A stretch of 54,203 nt of DNA, taken from Priestia aryabhattai B8W22 (lineage in GTDB: Bacteria > Bacillota > Bacilli > Bacillales > Bacillaceae_H). Positions within the stretch are counted from its first letter, which is position 1; every line of letters starts with the position of its first letter. Location of the stretch: assembly GCF_000956595.1 (NCBI RefSeq), contig NZ_JYOO01000032.1, positions 1 to 54,203 on the forward strand. The letters are read 5' to 3'. Below, one piece after another: positions 33,753 through 43,756 of the stretch. Under the pieces are notes generated by a model. It saw nothing but the letters and a program-made list of their open reading frames with translations. It ran no database searches and was not told the DNA's origin. The translations under genes and the position numbers were made by a program.

Positions 33753-34875
33753 ATGCTTTTCTGCTTTCTGTCATTTGTTTCCAAACAGAACCTTTTGCTT
33801 CTTCTCCGCCTTCGATACGTTCGATCGCTAGCTTGATTTGTAAGTCTACCTCAAATTCTTTATCGTTCTCTGCTGCTTTTAATGCAGGAAGAGCCGTCTC
33901 GTCCCCTACTTCGTATAAATACATAGCTGCACGCCAGCGCACAAGCTTGTTTTTATCACCAAGAGCTTCACACATTGCCGGAATACCTTCTTCAAAGCCT
34001 AAATCTGACATGCAGTCTCCAGCAGTACGGCGCACAGTGACTGATTTATCTTTTAATGCTTTGTATAAATAAGGTAGTACCGTTTTTGATTCAATCATTC
34101 CTAAATAGACGGTAGCTAAGCGGCGAATAGATGCTTTTTCATCATCAAGCGCTTTATTTAAAACGTCTAAGTCAGCTTCTGTTGGATCCATTTGTTCTAA
34201 ATGGGCATAGCGTACTGACCAATCTTTGTCTTCTAGCATCTCTTCTGTAACTTTATAGGTTTTACGCGGCTGTACCGTTTTTCCGCCTTCTTTTTCTTCT
34301 TGTGCATTGGCTACAAGGCGAGTTAATCTTTCTTGCGGATATGCCGCTGCTAACTCTTCTACAACTTCGTCTCCGATAGCCGCTAGTTCTCCGTAACGAA
34401 CGCCTTGTTCTCTCCATTTCCGTTCTAATACCACATTATCTGAAAAACGTTGAAGTTCTGCTACCGCTTTTGCGAATCGTTCGGGCAGACCAAAGCGCTT
34501 TTCTTCATTTCCGTCCGTTAGCTTGACTTGCATCGGTACATTTTTGAACATTTGAACTGACACATTTACCTCACCAAAATGCTCATTCATTTTGTGCTGT
34601 TCACTGTTGCTTTGCAAATCTTCACCAAACGCTGCACGAACTTGCGGCAAAATTTGCTTCCAGTCATATTTGGCATTTCGCTCTACTGCTAAGAAGTCCG
34701 CTACGTGGTAGACTCCTTTTACCCCTTCTACTTTCAAGATGTCTTGAACAACTTCAGGGGCTGCTTCAGCATTTTTTTCCGTATAGTTATTGCTTTTTCC
34801 GCCTGATAACACTTCGTCTAAATTAATTTTCATTGTATTCGGACTTGGCGTTGGCTCAATTGATTTAATGTTCAT
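33751..34875 (-). CDS. ypgR: Conserved virulence factor C family protein (YpgR-like; Nfu-N and HEAT repeats)
   Basis: A 374-aa cytoplasmic protein. The N-terminal 85 residues resemble the Nfu/NifU N-terminal domain (IEPTPSPNTMKINLDEVL, VEGVKGVYHVADFLAV). The C-terminal half has helical HEAT-like repeats (KASIRRLATVYLGMIE, KSVTVRRTAGDCMSDLG, KLVRWRAAMYLYEVGD). S. aureus CvfC affects virulence; the mechanism is unknown. In B. subtilis it lies in bsaA-ypgQ-ypgR; here an ABC-F gene is present between ypgQ and ypgR. AGAGGAG lies upstream of the ATG used. Confidence 0.82.
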   Translation of the reverse strand: MNIKSIEPTPSPNTMKINLDEVLSGGKSNNYTEKNAEAAPEVVQDILKVEGVKGVYHVADFLAVERNAKYDWKQILPQVRAAFGEDLQSNSEQHKMNEHFGEVNVSVQMFKNVPMQVKLTDGNEEKRFGLPERFAKAVAELQRFSDNVVLERKWREQGVRYGELAAIGDEVVEELAAAYPQERLTRLVANAQEEKEGGKTVQPRKTYKVTEEMLEDKDWSVRYAHLEQMDPTEADLDVLNKALDDEKASIRRLATVYLGMIESKTVLPYLYKALKDKSVTVRRTAGDCMSDLGFEEGIPAMCEALGDKNKLVRWRAAMYLYEVGDETALPALKAAENDKEFEVDLQIKLAIERIEGGEEAKGSVWKQMTESRKA

Positions 34876-34938
34876 GTCGTATCGTACTCCTCTCATTAAA
34901 ATTGTAGCATGTGGCTTATACTCAGTCTAACGACTTGT

Positions 34939-36837
34939 TTACGCGTTTTCAATTTCTTCAATCAGCTCTGAAAGCTCTGCCCAGCGATCAAGCAGTGCAC
35001 TTAATTCTTCATTTGCTTTTTCTTGTTCTAACGATAGATTATGCGCTTTTGTATAATCGCTGCCCACCTGTTCAATTTCGCTTGTTAAGCGTTCAATTTC
35101 TTCTTCTTTTGCTGCAATATTATCTTCGATTTCTTCCCATTCTTTTTGTTCTTTATACGTTAAGCGACGCTTTTTCGTTTTCTCTGGCTGTTTTGGCTTT
35201 TCTTCTTTCACTTTAGCCTGCTGAACCATTGCCTGCTTCTTCTTCATCGCTTCTTCCAATTGATCCGTATAAGCGCCAAAATAAGTCGAAATATTCCCTT
35301 CTCCTTCAAAGACAAGTAAGTAATCTGCTACTTTATCTAAGAAATAGCGATCATGTGATACGGTGATAACGACACCTGGAAATTCTTCGAGATAGTCTTC
35401 AAGCACCGTTAGCGTTTGAGTATCCAAATCATTAGTCGGCTCATCTAGAAGCAATACATTCGGCGATGTCATCAATAATTTTAACAAGTATAAACGACGG
35501 CGCTCTCCTCCGGACAACTTTTGAATCGGTGTTCCGTGCGTATGTGAAGGAAATAGAAATCTCTCAAGCATTTGCGACGCAGAGATCATTTTTCCATCCG
35601 TCGTATGCACAACTTCTGCGGATTCTTTAATATACTCAAGCATGCGTTGATTCAAGTCCATATCATCGCTTTCTTGAGTATAGTAAGCAATTTTAACCGT
35701 TTGTCCTCTGTCAATTTCACCGCTGTCTGGCTCAATACGTCCTGCAATCATATTCAAAAGGGTAGACTTTCCGCTTCCATTTTTTCCGACAATTCCAATT
35801 CGATCTTGTTTTTTCACGATGTGCGTAAAGTCTGAAAGAATAATTTTATTTTCATACGTCTTAGACACATCTTTTAATTCAAACACTTTTTTCCCAAGGC
35901 GACTGCCTGCTAAACTTAAATCCAGTGATTCTTTTTCAGAGGAATCGATTTTCCCCTCTAATTCATCAAATCGCTGAATACGCGCTTTTTGCTTAGTCGT
36001 ACGCGCTTTTGCTCCTCTGCGAATCCAAGCCAATTCATTGCGATATAAGTTGCTTAATTTTGCTTGAGTTGCTTTTTCCTGCTCTTCTCGAATCGCTTTT
36101 CCTTCTAGAAAAGCAGCATAGTTTCCTTTATAGCTATATAAATTTCCACCGTCTAATTCAAAAATTCGATTTGTGACAGCATCCAAGAAATAACGATCAT
36201 GAGTAACAAGCAGAACGGCTCCTTGATATTTGGATAAATATTCTTCGAGCCATTTAACGGTCTCATAATCTAAGTGGTTAGTCGGCTCATCTAAGATCAA
36301 TAAATCAGGTGTTTGAATTAGGCTTTGCGCAATGGACACGCGCTTTTTCTGTCCACCTGAAAGCTCACCGATTTTTGCACTCATATTTGAAATTCCCAGC
36401 TTCGTTAAAATCGACTGTGCGTTAGAATTGGCTTCCCACGCGTTCATCGCATCCATTTTCTGCTGTAAATCATACAATGTTTGCTGGTTTTTTTCGTTTG
36501 CAGAGTCTTGCTCTAACGCATACAGAGCTAGCTCATAGTTTTTTAATAAGTTAAGAAGAGGCGTATCTCCGCTGAAAACTTGCTCCAAAACAGTTAAGTT
36601 TTCATCAAAATCCGGATGCTGCGGTAAATATGTCACGCTGTAGTCTTTAGCATGAACAATATCTCCTTCGTCTCCAAGCTCTAAACCTGCGATAATTTTA
36701 AGAAGCGTTGATTTCCCTGTTCCGTTTACACCGATTAAGCCGATTCGCTCATTTTCCGTAATTGTAAATGTTAGTTGATGAAACAGCTCTTTTTCTCCAT
36801 ACGTTTTTGTTAAGTTTTCAACAGTCAGCATTTTCAT
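34939..36837 (-). CDS. yfmR: ABC-F family ATPase (Uup/YfmR type)
   Basis: A 632-aa soluble protein with two ABC domains. Walker A GVNGTGKST (36-44) and GKNGSGKST (about 347-355), signatures LSGGQKKR and LSGGERRR. The interdomain linker LAWIRRGAKARTTKQKARIQ marks the Uup/YfmR group, and a charged coiled coil fills the last 80 residues. Such proteins bind the ribosomal E site and relieve stalling, for example at proline-rich motifs. It overlaps ypgQ by 20 bp, so the genes are co-transcribed. Confidence 0.9.
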   Translation of the reverse strand: MKMLTVENLTKTYGEKELFHQLTFTITENERIGLIGVNGTGKSTLLKIIAGLELGDEGDIVHAKDYSVTYLPQHPDFDENLTVLEQVFSGDTPLLNLLKNYELALYALEQDSANEKNQQTLYDLQQKMDAMNAWEANSNAQSILTKLGISNMSAKIGELSGGQKKRVSIAQSLIQTPDLLILDEPTNHLDYETVKWLEEYLSKYQGAVLLVTHDRYFLDAVTNRIFELDGGNLYSYKGNYAAFLEGKAIREEQEKATQAKLSNLYRNELAWIRRGAKARTTKQKARIQRFDELEGKIDSSEKESLDLSLAGSRLGKKVFELKDVSKTYENKIILSDFTHIVKKQDRIGIVGKNGSGKSTLLNMIAGRIEPDSGEIDRGQTVKIAYYTQESDDMDLNQRMLEYIKESAEVVHTTDGKMISASQMLERFLFPSHTHGTPIQKLSGGERRRLYLLKLLMTSPNVLLLDEPTNDLDTQTLTVLEDYLEEFPGVVITVSHDRYFLDKVADYLLVFEGEGNISTYFGAYTDQLEEAMKKKQAMVQQAKVKEEKPKQPEKTKKRRLTYKEQKEWEEIEDNIAAKEEEIERLTSEIEQVGSDYTKAHNLSLEQEKANEELSALLDRWAELSELIEEIENA

Positions 36838-37471
36838 AATGATAATTCCACTCTTTCTTAAATTGAACTAAAAATTCTTTCATATATGTATGTCGCTCTT
36901 GTGCTAGAGACCGTGCTGTTTGAGTATTCATTAACGCAGTCAGCTTTAATAACTTTTCATAAAAATGTGCAATAGCCGTTGATTTCCCGTGTCTATATTC
37001 TTCTGCCGTCATCTCGCTTCGTACCGCAATGTTTTCATCATACAAAGCCGTGCCTTTAGAACCTGCATACATAAACGTACGTGCGATTCCAATTGCACCG
37101 ATCGCATCTAAACGATCTGCATCTTGAACGATTTTGCCTTCAAGCGTAGCCATAGCCGGACGGTTTCCGCCTTTAAATGACATCGTTTGTAAAATGTGAA
37201 CGATATGCTTGCAGCTCTCTTCTTCTACCTGCTGACTCTTCAGCCACTCCCACACTTCTTCGTACGCCTTTTCAACATCTTCCACTAGCTTATCATCTAC
37301 CACATCGTGTAAAAGCGCGGCTAGTTCGATAACTTCCCGATTGCCGCCTTCTTTTTTATATAAAAGCACTGCATTTCGACGCACGCGATCGATATGCTGC
37401 CAATCATGACCCGTCGTGTCATGCGCAAGCTTTGCTTGAACCCACTTTTCCGTTTCCGCTATTTTATTCAT
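36818..37471 (-). CDS. ypgQ: HD domain phosphohydrolase YpgQ
   Basis: A 217-aa metal-dependent HD protein. Metal ligands are visible in HDTTGHDWQHIDRV, LAALLHDVVDD (HD pair) and IVQDADRLDAIGAIG. B. subtilis YpgQ is reported as a Mn-dependent nucleotide pyrophosphohydrolase, and a similar role is expected. The C-terminal helices include ERHTYMKEFLVQF. Downstream genes overlap or follow closely. Confidence 0.88.
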   Translation of the reverse strand: MNKIAETEKWVQAKLAHDTTGHDWQHIDRVRRNAVLLYKKEGGNREVIELAALLHDVVDDKLVEDVEKAYEEVWEWLKSQQVEEESCKHIVHILQTMSFKGGNRPAMATLEGKIVQDADRLDAIGAIGIARTFMYAGSKGTALYDENIAVRSEMTAEEYRHGKSTAIAHFYEKLLKLTALMNTQTARSLAQERHTYMKEFLVQFKKEWNYHYENADC

Positions 37472-37565
37472 TTGCTCACCTCAATTATATCCACCATTAT
37501 TTTAGCACAAAGTAAGGCGCTCGTCTCACTGACAGCTGAGCACCCTTTGAAAACCCTTGCTGAAA

Positions 37566-37597
37566 AATAAAAAACAGATGGAAATCCACCTGCTTTT
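37566..37597 (-). terminator. Terminator of bsaA
   Basis: AAGCAGGTGG and CCATCTGTTTT (one G-U) around ATTT, then a T run, at the bsaA stop. Confidence 0.72.
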
Positions 37598-38072
37598 ACA
37601 GCAATTCTTTTATATCTTTTTGAATATCTTTTGGTGCAGTTTGAGGTGCGTATCGCTTCACGACTTCACCTTGACGATTCACTAAAAACTTTGTGAAATT
37701 CCACTTTATCCCTTTGGAACCTAGCAGGCCCGGTGCTTGTTCTGTTAAGTATGTAAATAACGGGTGTGCGTGCTCCCCTTTTACATCTACTTTTGCAAAC
37801 ATCGGAAACGAAACACCATAGTTTAACTTACAAAATTGTTCAATATCGTTTGAACTTCCTGGCTCTTGACCACCGAACTGATTGCAAGGAAAACCTAGAA
37901 CCGTTAGGCCGTTTTCTTTTTCTTCTTCATACAGCGCCTGCAAATCTTTATATTGAGGGGTGAAGCCGCATTTGCTAGCTGTATTCACAATCAACAGCAC
38001 GTCACCTTGATAGTTAGATAGCGATACGTCTTCGTCTTTAATTGTTTTTGCCGAGTATTCATACACGCTCAT
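37596..38072 (-). CDS. bsaA: Glutathione peroxidase family thiol peroxidase BsaA
   Basis: A 158-aa peroxidase. Redox residues: Cys in NTASKCGFTPQY (peroxidatic), LGFPCNQFGGQEPG (resolving Cys and Gln), and KWNFTKFLV (Trp). With no glutathione in bacilli it probably uses thioredoxin or bacilliredoxin. ATG is preferred over the TTG one codon earlier because GGAGG is seven bases upstream. It precedes ypgQ, as in B. subtilis, but with its own terminator. Confidence 0.9.
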   Translation of the reverse strand: MSVYEYSAKTIKDEDVSLSNYQGDVLLIVNTASKCGFTPQYKDLQALYEEEKENGLTVLGFPCNQFGGQEPGSSNDIEQFCKLNYGVSFPMFAKVDVKGEHAHPLFTYLTEQAPGLLGSKGIKWNFTKFLVNRQGEVVKRYAPQTAPKDIQKDIKELL

Positions 38073-38133
38073 CAAAACGCCTCCTTTTCCCTATTGTAAT
38101 TCACTTTATTTCGGAAGTACAACTGAAACGCTC

Positions 38134-38652
38134 TTATGATTTGTCGTAAAGAACCTTTAGCTGATCAGTCGTTTGCAGCATGTAATCAATCATCTCAATT
38201 AAATCTGCTACTTGATCTTCGTAAATAAATCGGTTAAAGGTTACCTCAATATTGTTTTCATATTCGCTTCCTCCGACTTCATGAGTAATACGCTGCTTCA
38301 CAACTCTTGTTGTTCCCCAGATCCGCTCACACATTTCCTGTATGTTTTGAAACTCAGCTTCTTCAAACGGTTTTTGTTTTTTTAGCTGAAAGTGAATATA
38401 AACTGTACACCCTGGTTTTTCTACACGGGAAGGCGTTAATTCGGCATGAATGTTGTCTAAGTCGGTTGATAAAGTTAGCGACGCGGTACAGCAAAAATGC
38501 TGTTGAAAAGAAATGCGGTACGTTCGAGTAAACTGAGCTAAGTCTACAAAATCTTCGCGATTCGTAACAGATACTTGCCCAGACAAGTCAAGATCATAGA
38601 TCTCTCCTTCTACAACAACTTTTAAATTATCAAATACAATTGGATCAAACAT
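38134..38652 (-). CDS. Conserved-looking cytoplasmic protein, unknown
   Basis: A 172-aa acidic protein without signal peptide or membrane helices. It starts MFDPIVFDNLKVVVEGEIYD and contains mainly beta-type segments (VYIHFQLKKQK, ENNIEVTFNRFIY). Two adjacent Cys residues occur in QHFCCTASL. I could not name a family. AAGGAAGTAG precedes ATG. It lies between bsaA and the repeat element downstream of fhs. Confidence 0.65.
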   Translation of the reverse strand: MFDPIVFDNLKVVVEGEIYDLDLSGQVSVTNREDFVDLAQFTRTYRISFQQHFCCTASLTLSTDLDNIHAELTPSRVEKPGCTVYIHFQLKKQKPFEEAEFQNIQEMCERIWGTTRVVKQRITHEVGGSEYENNIEVTFNRFIYEDQVADLIEMIDYMLQTTDQLKVLYDKS

Positions 38653-38754
38653 TTCAACTACTTCCTTTTTTATAAAATACGAACAGTCAGCTCTTCTTCT
38701 TTCTTGCCAAATTAATTCATAACATACCTGTTATTTTGTTTTATATTGTAAGAA

Positions 38755-38915
38755 AGAGATTGAGACACAACTAAGTCCATCTAATCTACAGCTAGAAGCC
38801 TCTACACCCATGAAGCCTACTTTTACCATAACTACGAAAAAATCCGAACGAGGTTGATTCTCCATCAAGAATCTTGCTTCACCGTTCGGATTTTCCTTCA
38901 ACTAAAATACTCTTA
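38755..38915 (-). repeat. Interspersed repeat element, copy 1
   Basis: Homologous to 51375-51577. Shared parts are AGATTGAGACA (left), a middle block (CCTAC.TT.ACCA), a hairpin built on AAAATCCGAACG/CGTTCGGATTTT with GATTCT/AGAATC inside, and CCTTCAACTAAA on the right. The hairpin also serves as the fhs terminator on the minus strand. Confidence 0.7.
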
Positions 38916-38930
38916 CCCTAGCCTCTTCTC

Positions 38931-40619
38931 TTAAAAAACCCCTAGTGCATTTCCATTCTCGTCAATATCCATATTGAGCGCAGCAGGTTTTTTTGGAAGT
39001 CCAGGCATTGTCATAATTGAACCTGTTAGCGCAACGAGAAAGCCAGCTCCGAGCGAAGGACGGAATTCCCTCACCGTAATCTTAAAATCAGCTGGTCGCC
39101 CAAGCTTCGTCTGATCATCACTTAACGAATACTGTGTTTTGGCCATACAAATTGGCAGGTGATCCCATCCGTTTGCTTCAAATTGCTGTATTTGCTTTAA
39201 CGCTTTTGGAGCAAAATCTACGCCTTGTGCTCCGTATACGGTTTTAGCAATAGTTTCTACTTTTTCTGGAATCGAAGCTGACACATCGTAAAGAGGAGAA
39301 AACTGACTTTCTGTCTTGTTCATGACTTCAAGAATTTTTTCAGCAAGCATGACGCCGCCTTCTCCACCTTTTTCCCATACTTCTGTTAAAGCAACTGGAA
39401 CATTCATTGAAGCACACCAATTCATAAGCGCTTCTACTTCACCTTTTGAGTCCGTCACAAAACGGTTCACGGCTACCACATAAGGAACGCCGAATGCCTG
39501 AATCGTTTCAATATGTTTTTCAAGATTTTCAATTCCCGCTTCTAAAGCCTCAATGTTTTCTTCATTTAAACGCTCTTTAGGAACGCCTCCATGCATTTTC
39601 AGAGCGCGAATTGTCGCAACGATTACTACCGTTTCTGGTTTAATATCTGCCATACGAGCTTTAATATTTAGGAATTTTTCTGCGCCTAAATCTGCCCCAA
39701 ATCCCGCTTCTGTTACTACATAGTCGCCTAGTTTTGCAGCCATTTTTGTTGCAATGACGCTATTGCAGCCGTGGGCAATATTAGCAAAAGGACCTCCGTG
39801 AATGAGGGCTGGAGTATGTTCCAACGTCTGTACAAGGTTTGGTTTAATCGCATCTTTTAAAAGAAGAGTAAGCGCTCCTTGTGCACCTAAGTCTGCAACC
39901 GTTACAGGCTCATTGTCTATGTTATAAGCTACCACAATAGACGCTAAGCGACGCTTTAAATCTTGTAAATCTGATGCTAAGCAGAAAATAGCCATAATTT
40001 CTGATGCAACCGTAATATCAAATCCATCTTCTCGAGGAACACCTTGCATCGGACCACCTAATCCAATGACGACCTGACGCAACGCGCGGTCGTTTAAATC
40101 TACCACTCGTTTCCACGTGATTTTACGTGTATCAATACGCAATTCATTGCCTTGATGTATATGGTTATCTAAAATAGCTGCCAGCGCGTTGTTAGCTGTT
40201 GTGATGGCATGCAGGTCTCCAGTAAAGTGTAAGTTAATATCCTCCATTGGAAGCACTTGAGCATAACCGCCGCCAGCGGCGCCTCCTTTAATTCCCATTA
40301 CCGGACCAAGAGATGGTTCACGCATGGCGACAATCGCTTTTTTACCTAATCTATGTAATGCCTGAGCTAAGCCAACCGTCACTGTCGACTTCCCTTCTCC
40401 GGCTGGAGTTGGATTAATAGCTGTAACTAAAATCACTTTTCCATCTTGTTTTGTGTGTAAACGTTCCATAACGGACAAAGAAAGCTTGGCTTTATAATGT
40501 CCGTACGGCTCTAGCTCGGCCTCTAAAATATCTAGCTGCTCGGCAATCTCTTTAATCGGTTTAATCGTTGCCTTTTGTGCAATTTGCAAATCACTTTTTA
40601 TTTGCTTCTTAGTTGTCAT
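38931..40619 (-). CDS. fhs: Formate-tetrahydrofolate ligase
   Basis: A 562-aa enzyme forming 10-formyl-THF from formate, ATP and THF. ATP site [19 protein letters not shown] (about residues 60-80), with [20 protein letters not shown] and the C-terminal [12 protein letters not shown]. Full length for the family. The ATG chosen ([10 protein letters not shown]) has AAAGGGG seven bases upstream. It is divergent from metA across 350 bp; no riboswitch was recognised in that gap. Confidence 0.94.
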   Translation of the reverse strand: MTTKKQIKSDLQIAQKATIKPIKEIAEQLDILEAELEPYGHYKAKLSLSVMERLHTKQDGKVILVTAINPTPAGEGKSTVTVGLAQALHRLGKKAIVAMREPSLGPVMGIKGGAAGGGYAQVLPMEDINLHFTGDLHAITTANNALAAILDNHIHQGNELRIDTRKITWKRVVDLNDRALRQVVIGLGGPMQGVPREDGFDITVASEIMAIFCLASDLQDLKRRLASIVVAYNIDNEPVTVADLGAQGALTLLLKDAIKPNLVQTLEHTPALIHGGPFANIAHGCNSVIATKMAAKLGDYVVTEAGFGADLGAEKFLNIKARMADIKPETVVIVATIRALKMHGGVPKERLNEENIEALEAGIENLEKHIETIQAFGVPYVVAVNRFVTDSKGEVEALMNWCASMNVPVALTEVWEKGGEGGVMLAEKILEVMNKTESQFSPLYDVSASIPEKVETIAKTVYGAQGVDFAPKALKQIQQFEANGWDHLPICMAKTQYSLSDDQTKLGRPADFKITVREFRPSLGAGFLVALTGSIMTMPGLPKKPAALNMDIDENGNALGVF

Positions 40620-40970
40620 ATAAAAACCCCTTTTCTGCTGAGAATTCTTTTTAAACACTTCATCAAAAAAGGATAAAATCCATTTTCTGGGGGAGATATG
40701 AAGTTTAATAAATACGGGAACGACTGCGCTATAAATTTTACTGAGTTTCAGTTAAGCTAAAAAAGCATAGCAACGCTCCAGTTTAACCTTATTGTACCAT
40801 TTCATTTTAGCCATTACGCATATTAATGCTCTTTTTTTTCAAAATTCAATTGCTTAATATTCTGTATATTCCTATAATAGTATATTGTACATAAATGTTG
40901 AACCTCATCTTCACGTGAGAAAGAACATTTATACGCGTCATTACTTCGAAATCGAATAGGAGGAATTTTA
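40620..40970. other. Divergent control region between fhs and metA
   Basis: About 350 AT-rich bases. No S-box, T-box or tetrahydrofolate aptamer elements were found. Promoter-like TATAATAGTATATTGTAC (40873-40890) lies upstream of metA. Nothing else could be assigned. Confidence 0.45.
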
Positions 40971-41882
40971 TTGCCTATTAATATTCCACGTGATCTTCCG
41001 GCAAAAGAAATTTTAGAAAAAGAGAGAATTTTCATTATGGACGACGTGCGCGCGGTTAACCAAGAAATTCGCCCGCTTAATATTGTTATCCTAAACTTAA
41101 TGCCGGAAAAAGAAAAAGCTGAAACGCAATTATTACGTTTACTCGGGAACTCACCGCTGCAAGTGCATATTACACTTCTTTACACGGCAAGCCATAAAGC
41201 AAAAACAACGAGTAAAAATCACCTAGATCAGTTTTATAAAACGTTTGAACAAATTAAAGAACGAAAATATGACGGAATGATTATTACAGGAGCACCTGTA
41301 GAACATATACCATTTGAAGAAGTAAACTACTGGAAAGAACTTCAAGAAATTATGAATTGGTGTAAAACAAATGTGACTTCTACCCTTCATATCTGTTGGG
41401 GAGCTCAAGCCGGACTTTATCATCACTTCGGCATTGACAAGCGACCTCTTTCTGATAAATGCACGGGTGTATTTACACATGTTGTATCGAGTGAAGAACC
41501 AATTAAGCTGCTGCGAGGATTTGATGATGTCTTTTATTCTCCTCATTCCCGTCACACTGATGTAGACATGAATGAAGTACAAAATCATCCTGGCCTTGAG
41601 CTTCTTTCCTATTCTGAAGAAGCCGGTGTGTATATGGCGATGTCTAAAGACGAAAAGTTTGTTTTCGTTACAGGGCACCCAGAGTACGACGTTCAAACAC
41701 TGCAAGAAGAATTTCTTCGAGATACAGAAAAAGGACTAGAGCCAAAGCTTCCGGAACACTATTTCCCAAACAATGATCCCGACAAAAAACCTTTAAAAAC
41801 TTGGCGCTCTCATGCCAACCTATTGTTTATGAATTGGTTGAACTATTATGTTTACCAAGAGACTCCTTATCTGTGGGAATGA
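40971..41882 (+). CDS. metA: Homoserine O-acetyltransferase (MetA type)
   Basis: A 303-aa acyltransferase for the first committed step of methionine synthesis. Catalytic Cys142 is in [10 protein letters not shown]; the His and Glu of the triad are in VTGHPEYD. Residue 111 is Glu (ITGAPVEHI), which in characterised MetA proteins marks acetyl-CoA use, whereas Gly marks succinyl-CoA. It is therefore probably an acetyltransferase despite the usual succinyltransferase name. Start TTG, seven bases after AGGAGG. Confidence 0.92.
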   Translation: MPINIPRDLPAKEILEKERIFIMDDVRAVNQEIRPLNIVILNLMPEKEKAETQLLRLLGNSPLQVHITLLYTASHKAKTTSKNHLDQFYKTFEQIKERKYDGMIITGAPVEHIPFEEVNYWKELQEIMNWCKTNVTSTLHICWGAQAGLYHHFGIDKRPLSDKCTGVFTHVVSSEEPIKLLRGFDDVFYSPHSRHTDVDMNEVQNHPGLELLSYSEEAGVYMAMSKDEKFVFVTGHPEYDVQTLQEEFLRDTEKGLEPKLPEHYFPNNDPDKKPLKTWRSHANLLFMNWLNYYVYQETPYLWE

Positions 41883-41908
41883 AAGAATCGAGCGGCCGTA
41901 TTTCAAAC

Positions 41909-41950
41909 ATAAAAAACGACAAGTCCTTATATGGATTTGTCGTTTTTTAT
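41909..41950 (+). terminator. Terminator of metA
   Basis: AAAAAACGACAAGTCC and GGATTTGTCGTTTTTT, a 16-bp stem with one mismatch. Confidence 0.88.
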
Positions 41951-42104
41951 GTCCTGCTGTTCTCTTTTTAACGTGGATAATTATATGTATATTCTTCTCG
42001 CAAACCGCTATAAAGAAGTATTTTCCTCCTCCAGATTCAACATTTCTTTTTTGTAAATAGCTATGTTTTTCTTTTAAATTTTCATTTAGAACATAGTTTT
42101 ATCA

Positions 42105-42141
42105 AATAAATAAAACACAATCTTCTAACAGATTGTGTTTT
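42105..42141 (-). terminator. Terminator of the zinc-ribbon gene
   Basis: AAAACACAATCT/AGATTGTGTTTT, a 12-bp perfect stem that includes the stop codon of the minus-strand gene. Confidence 0.85.
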
Positions 42142-42328
42142 ACAGTTCTTTAATATATACAATGACCGAATCTGGAAATTCGTTTCGAATTCCGCAATTC
42201 CCACAATAAAATCCGCTATATTCGTCTGTCGCAACGTACTGTCTTAAAAGAAACAATGTTAACCTGTTTGGGATACCGCATTCTGTGCAAAACGCCAGGT
42301 ATTTGCTGCGCTGTCTGTTTGCTGACAT
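42140..42328 (-). CDS. Small zinc-ribbon protein
   Basis: A 62-aa protein with two CxxC pairs (CTEC at 14-17 and CGNC at 42-45) spaced as a zinc ribbon. The start MSANRQRS has AAAGG nine bases upstream; an ATG three codons earlier overlaps that site. Function unknown. It follows, but is not tightly linked to, the gene at 42413. Confidence 0.65.
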   Translation of the reverse strand: MSANRQRSKYLAFCTECGIPNRLTLFLLRQYVATDEYSGFYCGNCGIRNEFPDSVIVYIKEL

Positions 42329-42412
42329 ACGTTTCATCCTTTCGATTAACCATAGAAAGCGTTTTCTTATTTATATGGAGCTTTCTTATTAGTTTATGAC
42401 AGCAATTACGGA

Positions 42413-42823
42413 CTATCTCCAATTATTGTCGCGACGAGAAGGGCGGAATAAACGCAGAATTAAATTAATTACAAGTACAATAGCCAAAATGTTAATTAAT
42501 AATCCAAAAATTCCACCCAGTGCACCCATATGACCAAGCAAACCGCCAAATAACATCCCTGCCAGCCCGCCATACAGCAGTCCACGGGCGAATCCTCCTC
42601 GTTTTGAACGGGTAAAGCCTCGATTTACAGTTCCATTTCTGCGGTTTGAAAAATTAGATCTCGGCTCATTTTGTCTAACGCTTGGCTGTCTATTAAACGA
42701 CCGCTTCCCCGAACGATACGACCTTGCACTTACGTTATAGTCATCGTGATAGGAAATATATTCAGCTAAGGGAGATAAACTTAGCGAAAAAATCAATGCT
42801 ACAGCAATCATTATTTTTTTCAT
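42413..42823 (-). CDS. Secreted or membrane protein with Arg-rich linker
   Basis: A 136-aa protein. N-terminal signal-like helix (MKKIMIAVALIFSLSLSPLA), then an Arg/Asn/Ser-rich basic stretch, then a Gly-rich segment (GLLYGGLAGMLFGGLLGHMG) leading into a C-terminal membrane helix. The Gly-rich plus membrane layout recalls small Tim44-like proteins, but the Tim44 domain is absent. AAAGGA is eight bases before ATG. Function unknown. Confidence 0.7.
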   Translation of the reverse strand: MKKIMIAVALIFSLSLSPLAEYISYHDDYNVSARSYRSGKRSFNRQPSVRQNEPRSNFSNRRNGTVNRGFTRSKRGGFARGLLYGGLAGMLFGGLLGHMGALGGIFGLLINILAIVLVINLILRLFRPSRRDNNWR

Positions 42824-42976
42824 CTGCTTTTTCCTTTCTTCACCTAATAGTAACTGTTTATTATAGTGCGCTGTTTCATGCATATCATACGTTTTGACAC
42901 AAAAGGGAAACTCAGTTCATACAAAATTTTTAATCGGGTATCATAACGTTATACTTTGCCCTAGAAAGGAGCGTGC

Positions 42977-43714
42977 ATGTACATGATACGAAGAATTAGT
43001 ATACTGCTTTTCACACTGTGCTTCTTATTTAATGGAGCCCTTCCTGCACTATGTAAAGCGGAACAAGAAAAAAATGTAGCTGTGCGTGACCGTCTGCTTT
43101 ATCAAGGTAATAACCACCTAAAGCAAACCGCCCTAACATTTGATGATGGACCGGATCCGCGCTTTACTCCACATGTATTGGACCAATTGAAAAAGCATGG
43201 TATTAAAGCAACCTTTTTTCTTATTGGGGCAAAAGCTCACGAACATCCTGAGCTAGTGAAGAGAATGGTAGCTGAAGGTCATGCTGTTGGAATTCATACC
43301 TATTGGCACCCCAATTTATTAAAAGAATCGACTGAAAAGTTTCACTGGGAAATTGCCAAAACCCAGGCTATTATTAAAAATATTACCGGTTTTGAAACAC
43401 AGCTGTTTCGTCCTCCATATGGAAATTTAACGCAAGAAATGATCAGCGAGCTGCCAAATGAAAATGTCTATGCGATTAACTGGTCTTCTGATTCATTAGA
43501 CTGGAAACAAATACCAGAAACAGAAATCACCAAGAATGTATTTAAGAACATGCACGCCGGAACAATTGTGTTGATGCACGACGGCGGCCATTGGACCATG
43601 GATCTTTCCAACACCGCAAAGTCGCTGGATACTATCATTCCTAGACTTAAGCAAGAAGGATATCATTTTGTGACCGTCCCAGAACTTTTGCACATTCCTT
43701 ACCCAAAAAATTAA
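42977..43714 (+). CDS. Polysaccharide deacetylase, PdaA/YjeA-type
   Basis: A 245-aa CE4 esterase with a signal peptide (residues 1-26). Catalytic motifs: TFDDGPD (Asp56, Asp57), GIHTYWHPN (zinc His107 and His111), FRPPYGN, INWSSDSLDW and VLMHDGG. Closer to the canonical peptidoglycan N-acetylglucosamine deacetylases than the other paralogue at 32.8 kb. AGGAG lies shortly before ATG. Monocistronic. Confidence 0.88.
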   Translation: MYMIRRISILLFTLCFLFNGALPALCKAEQEKNVAVRDRLLYQGNNHLKQTALTFDDGPDPRFTPHVLDQLKKHGIKATFFLIGAKAHEHPELVKRMVAEGHAVGIHTYWHPNLLKESTEKFHWEIAKTQAIIKNITGFETQLFRPPYGNLTQEMISELPNENVYAINWSSDSLDWKQIPETEITKNVFKNMHAGTIVLMHDGGHWTMDLSNTAKSLDTIIPRLKQEGYHFVTVPELLHIPYPKN

Positions 43715-43756
43715 GCTCCAACGAGTTTCTGATTTAGAAACTCGTTGGAGCTTTAC
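43711..43756 (+). terminator. Terminator of the second deacetylase gene
   Basis: A perfect 18-bp stem, AAGCTCCAACGAGTTTCT with its complement, loop GATTT. Confidence 0.9.

Noticed and set aside
40620-40970. Search for S-box or folate riboswitch between fhs and metA
   Set aside because: No conserved aptamer elements on either strand.
41223-41705. 160-codon antisense frame within metA
   Set aside because: Shadow of a well-conserved coding sequence; no ribosome site or family signal.
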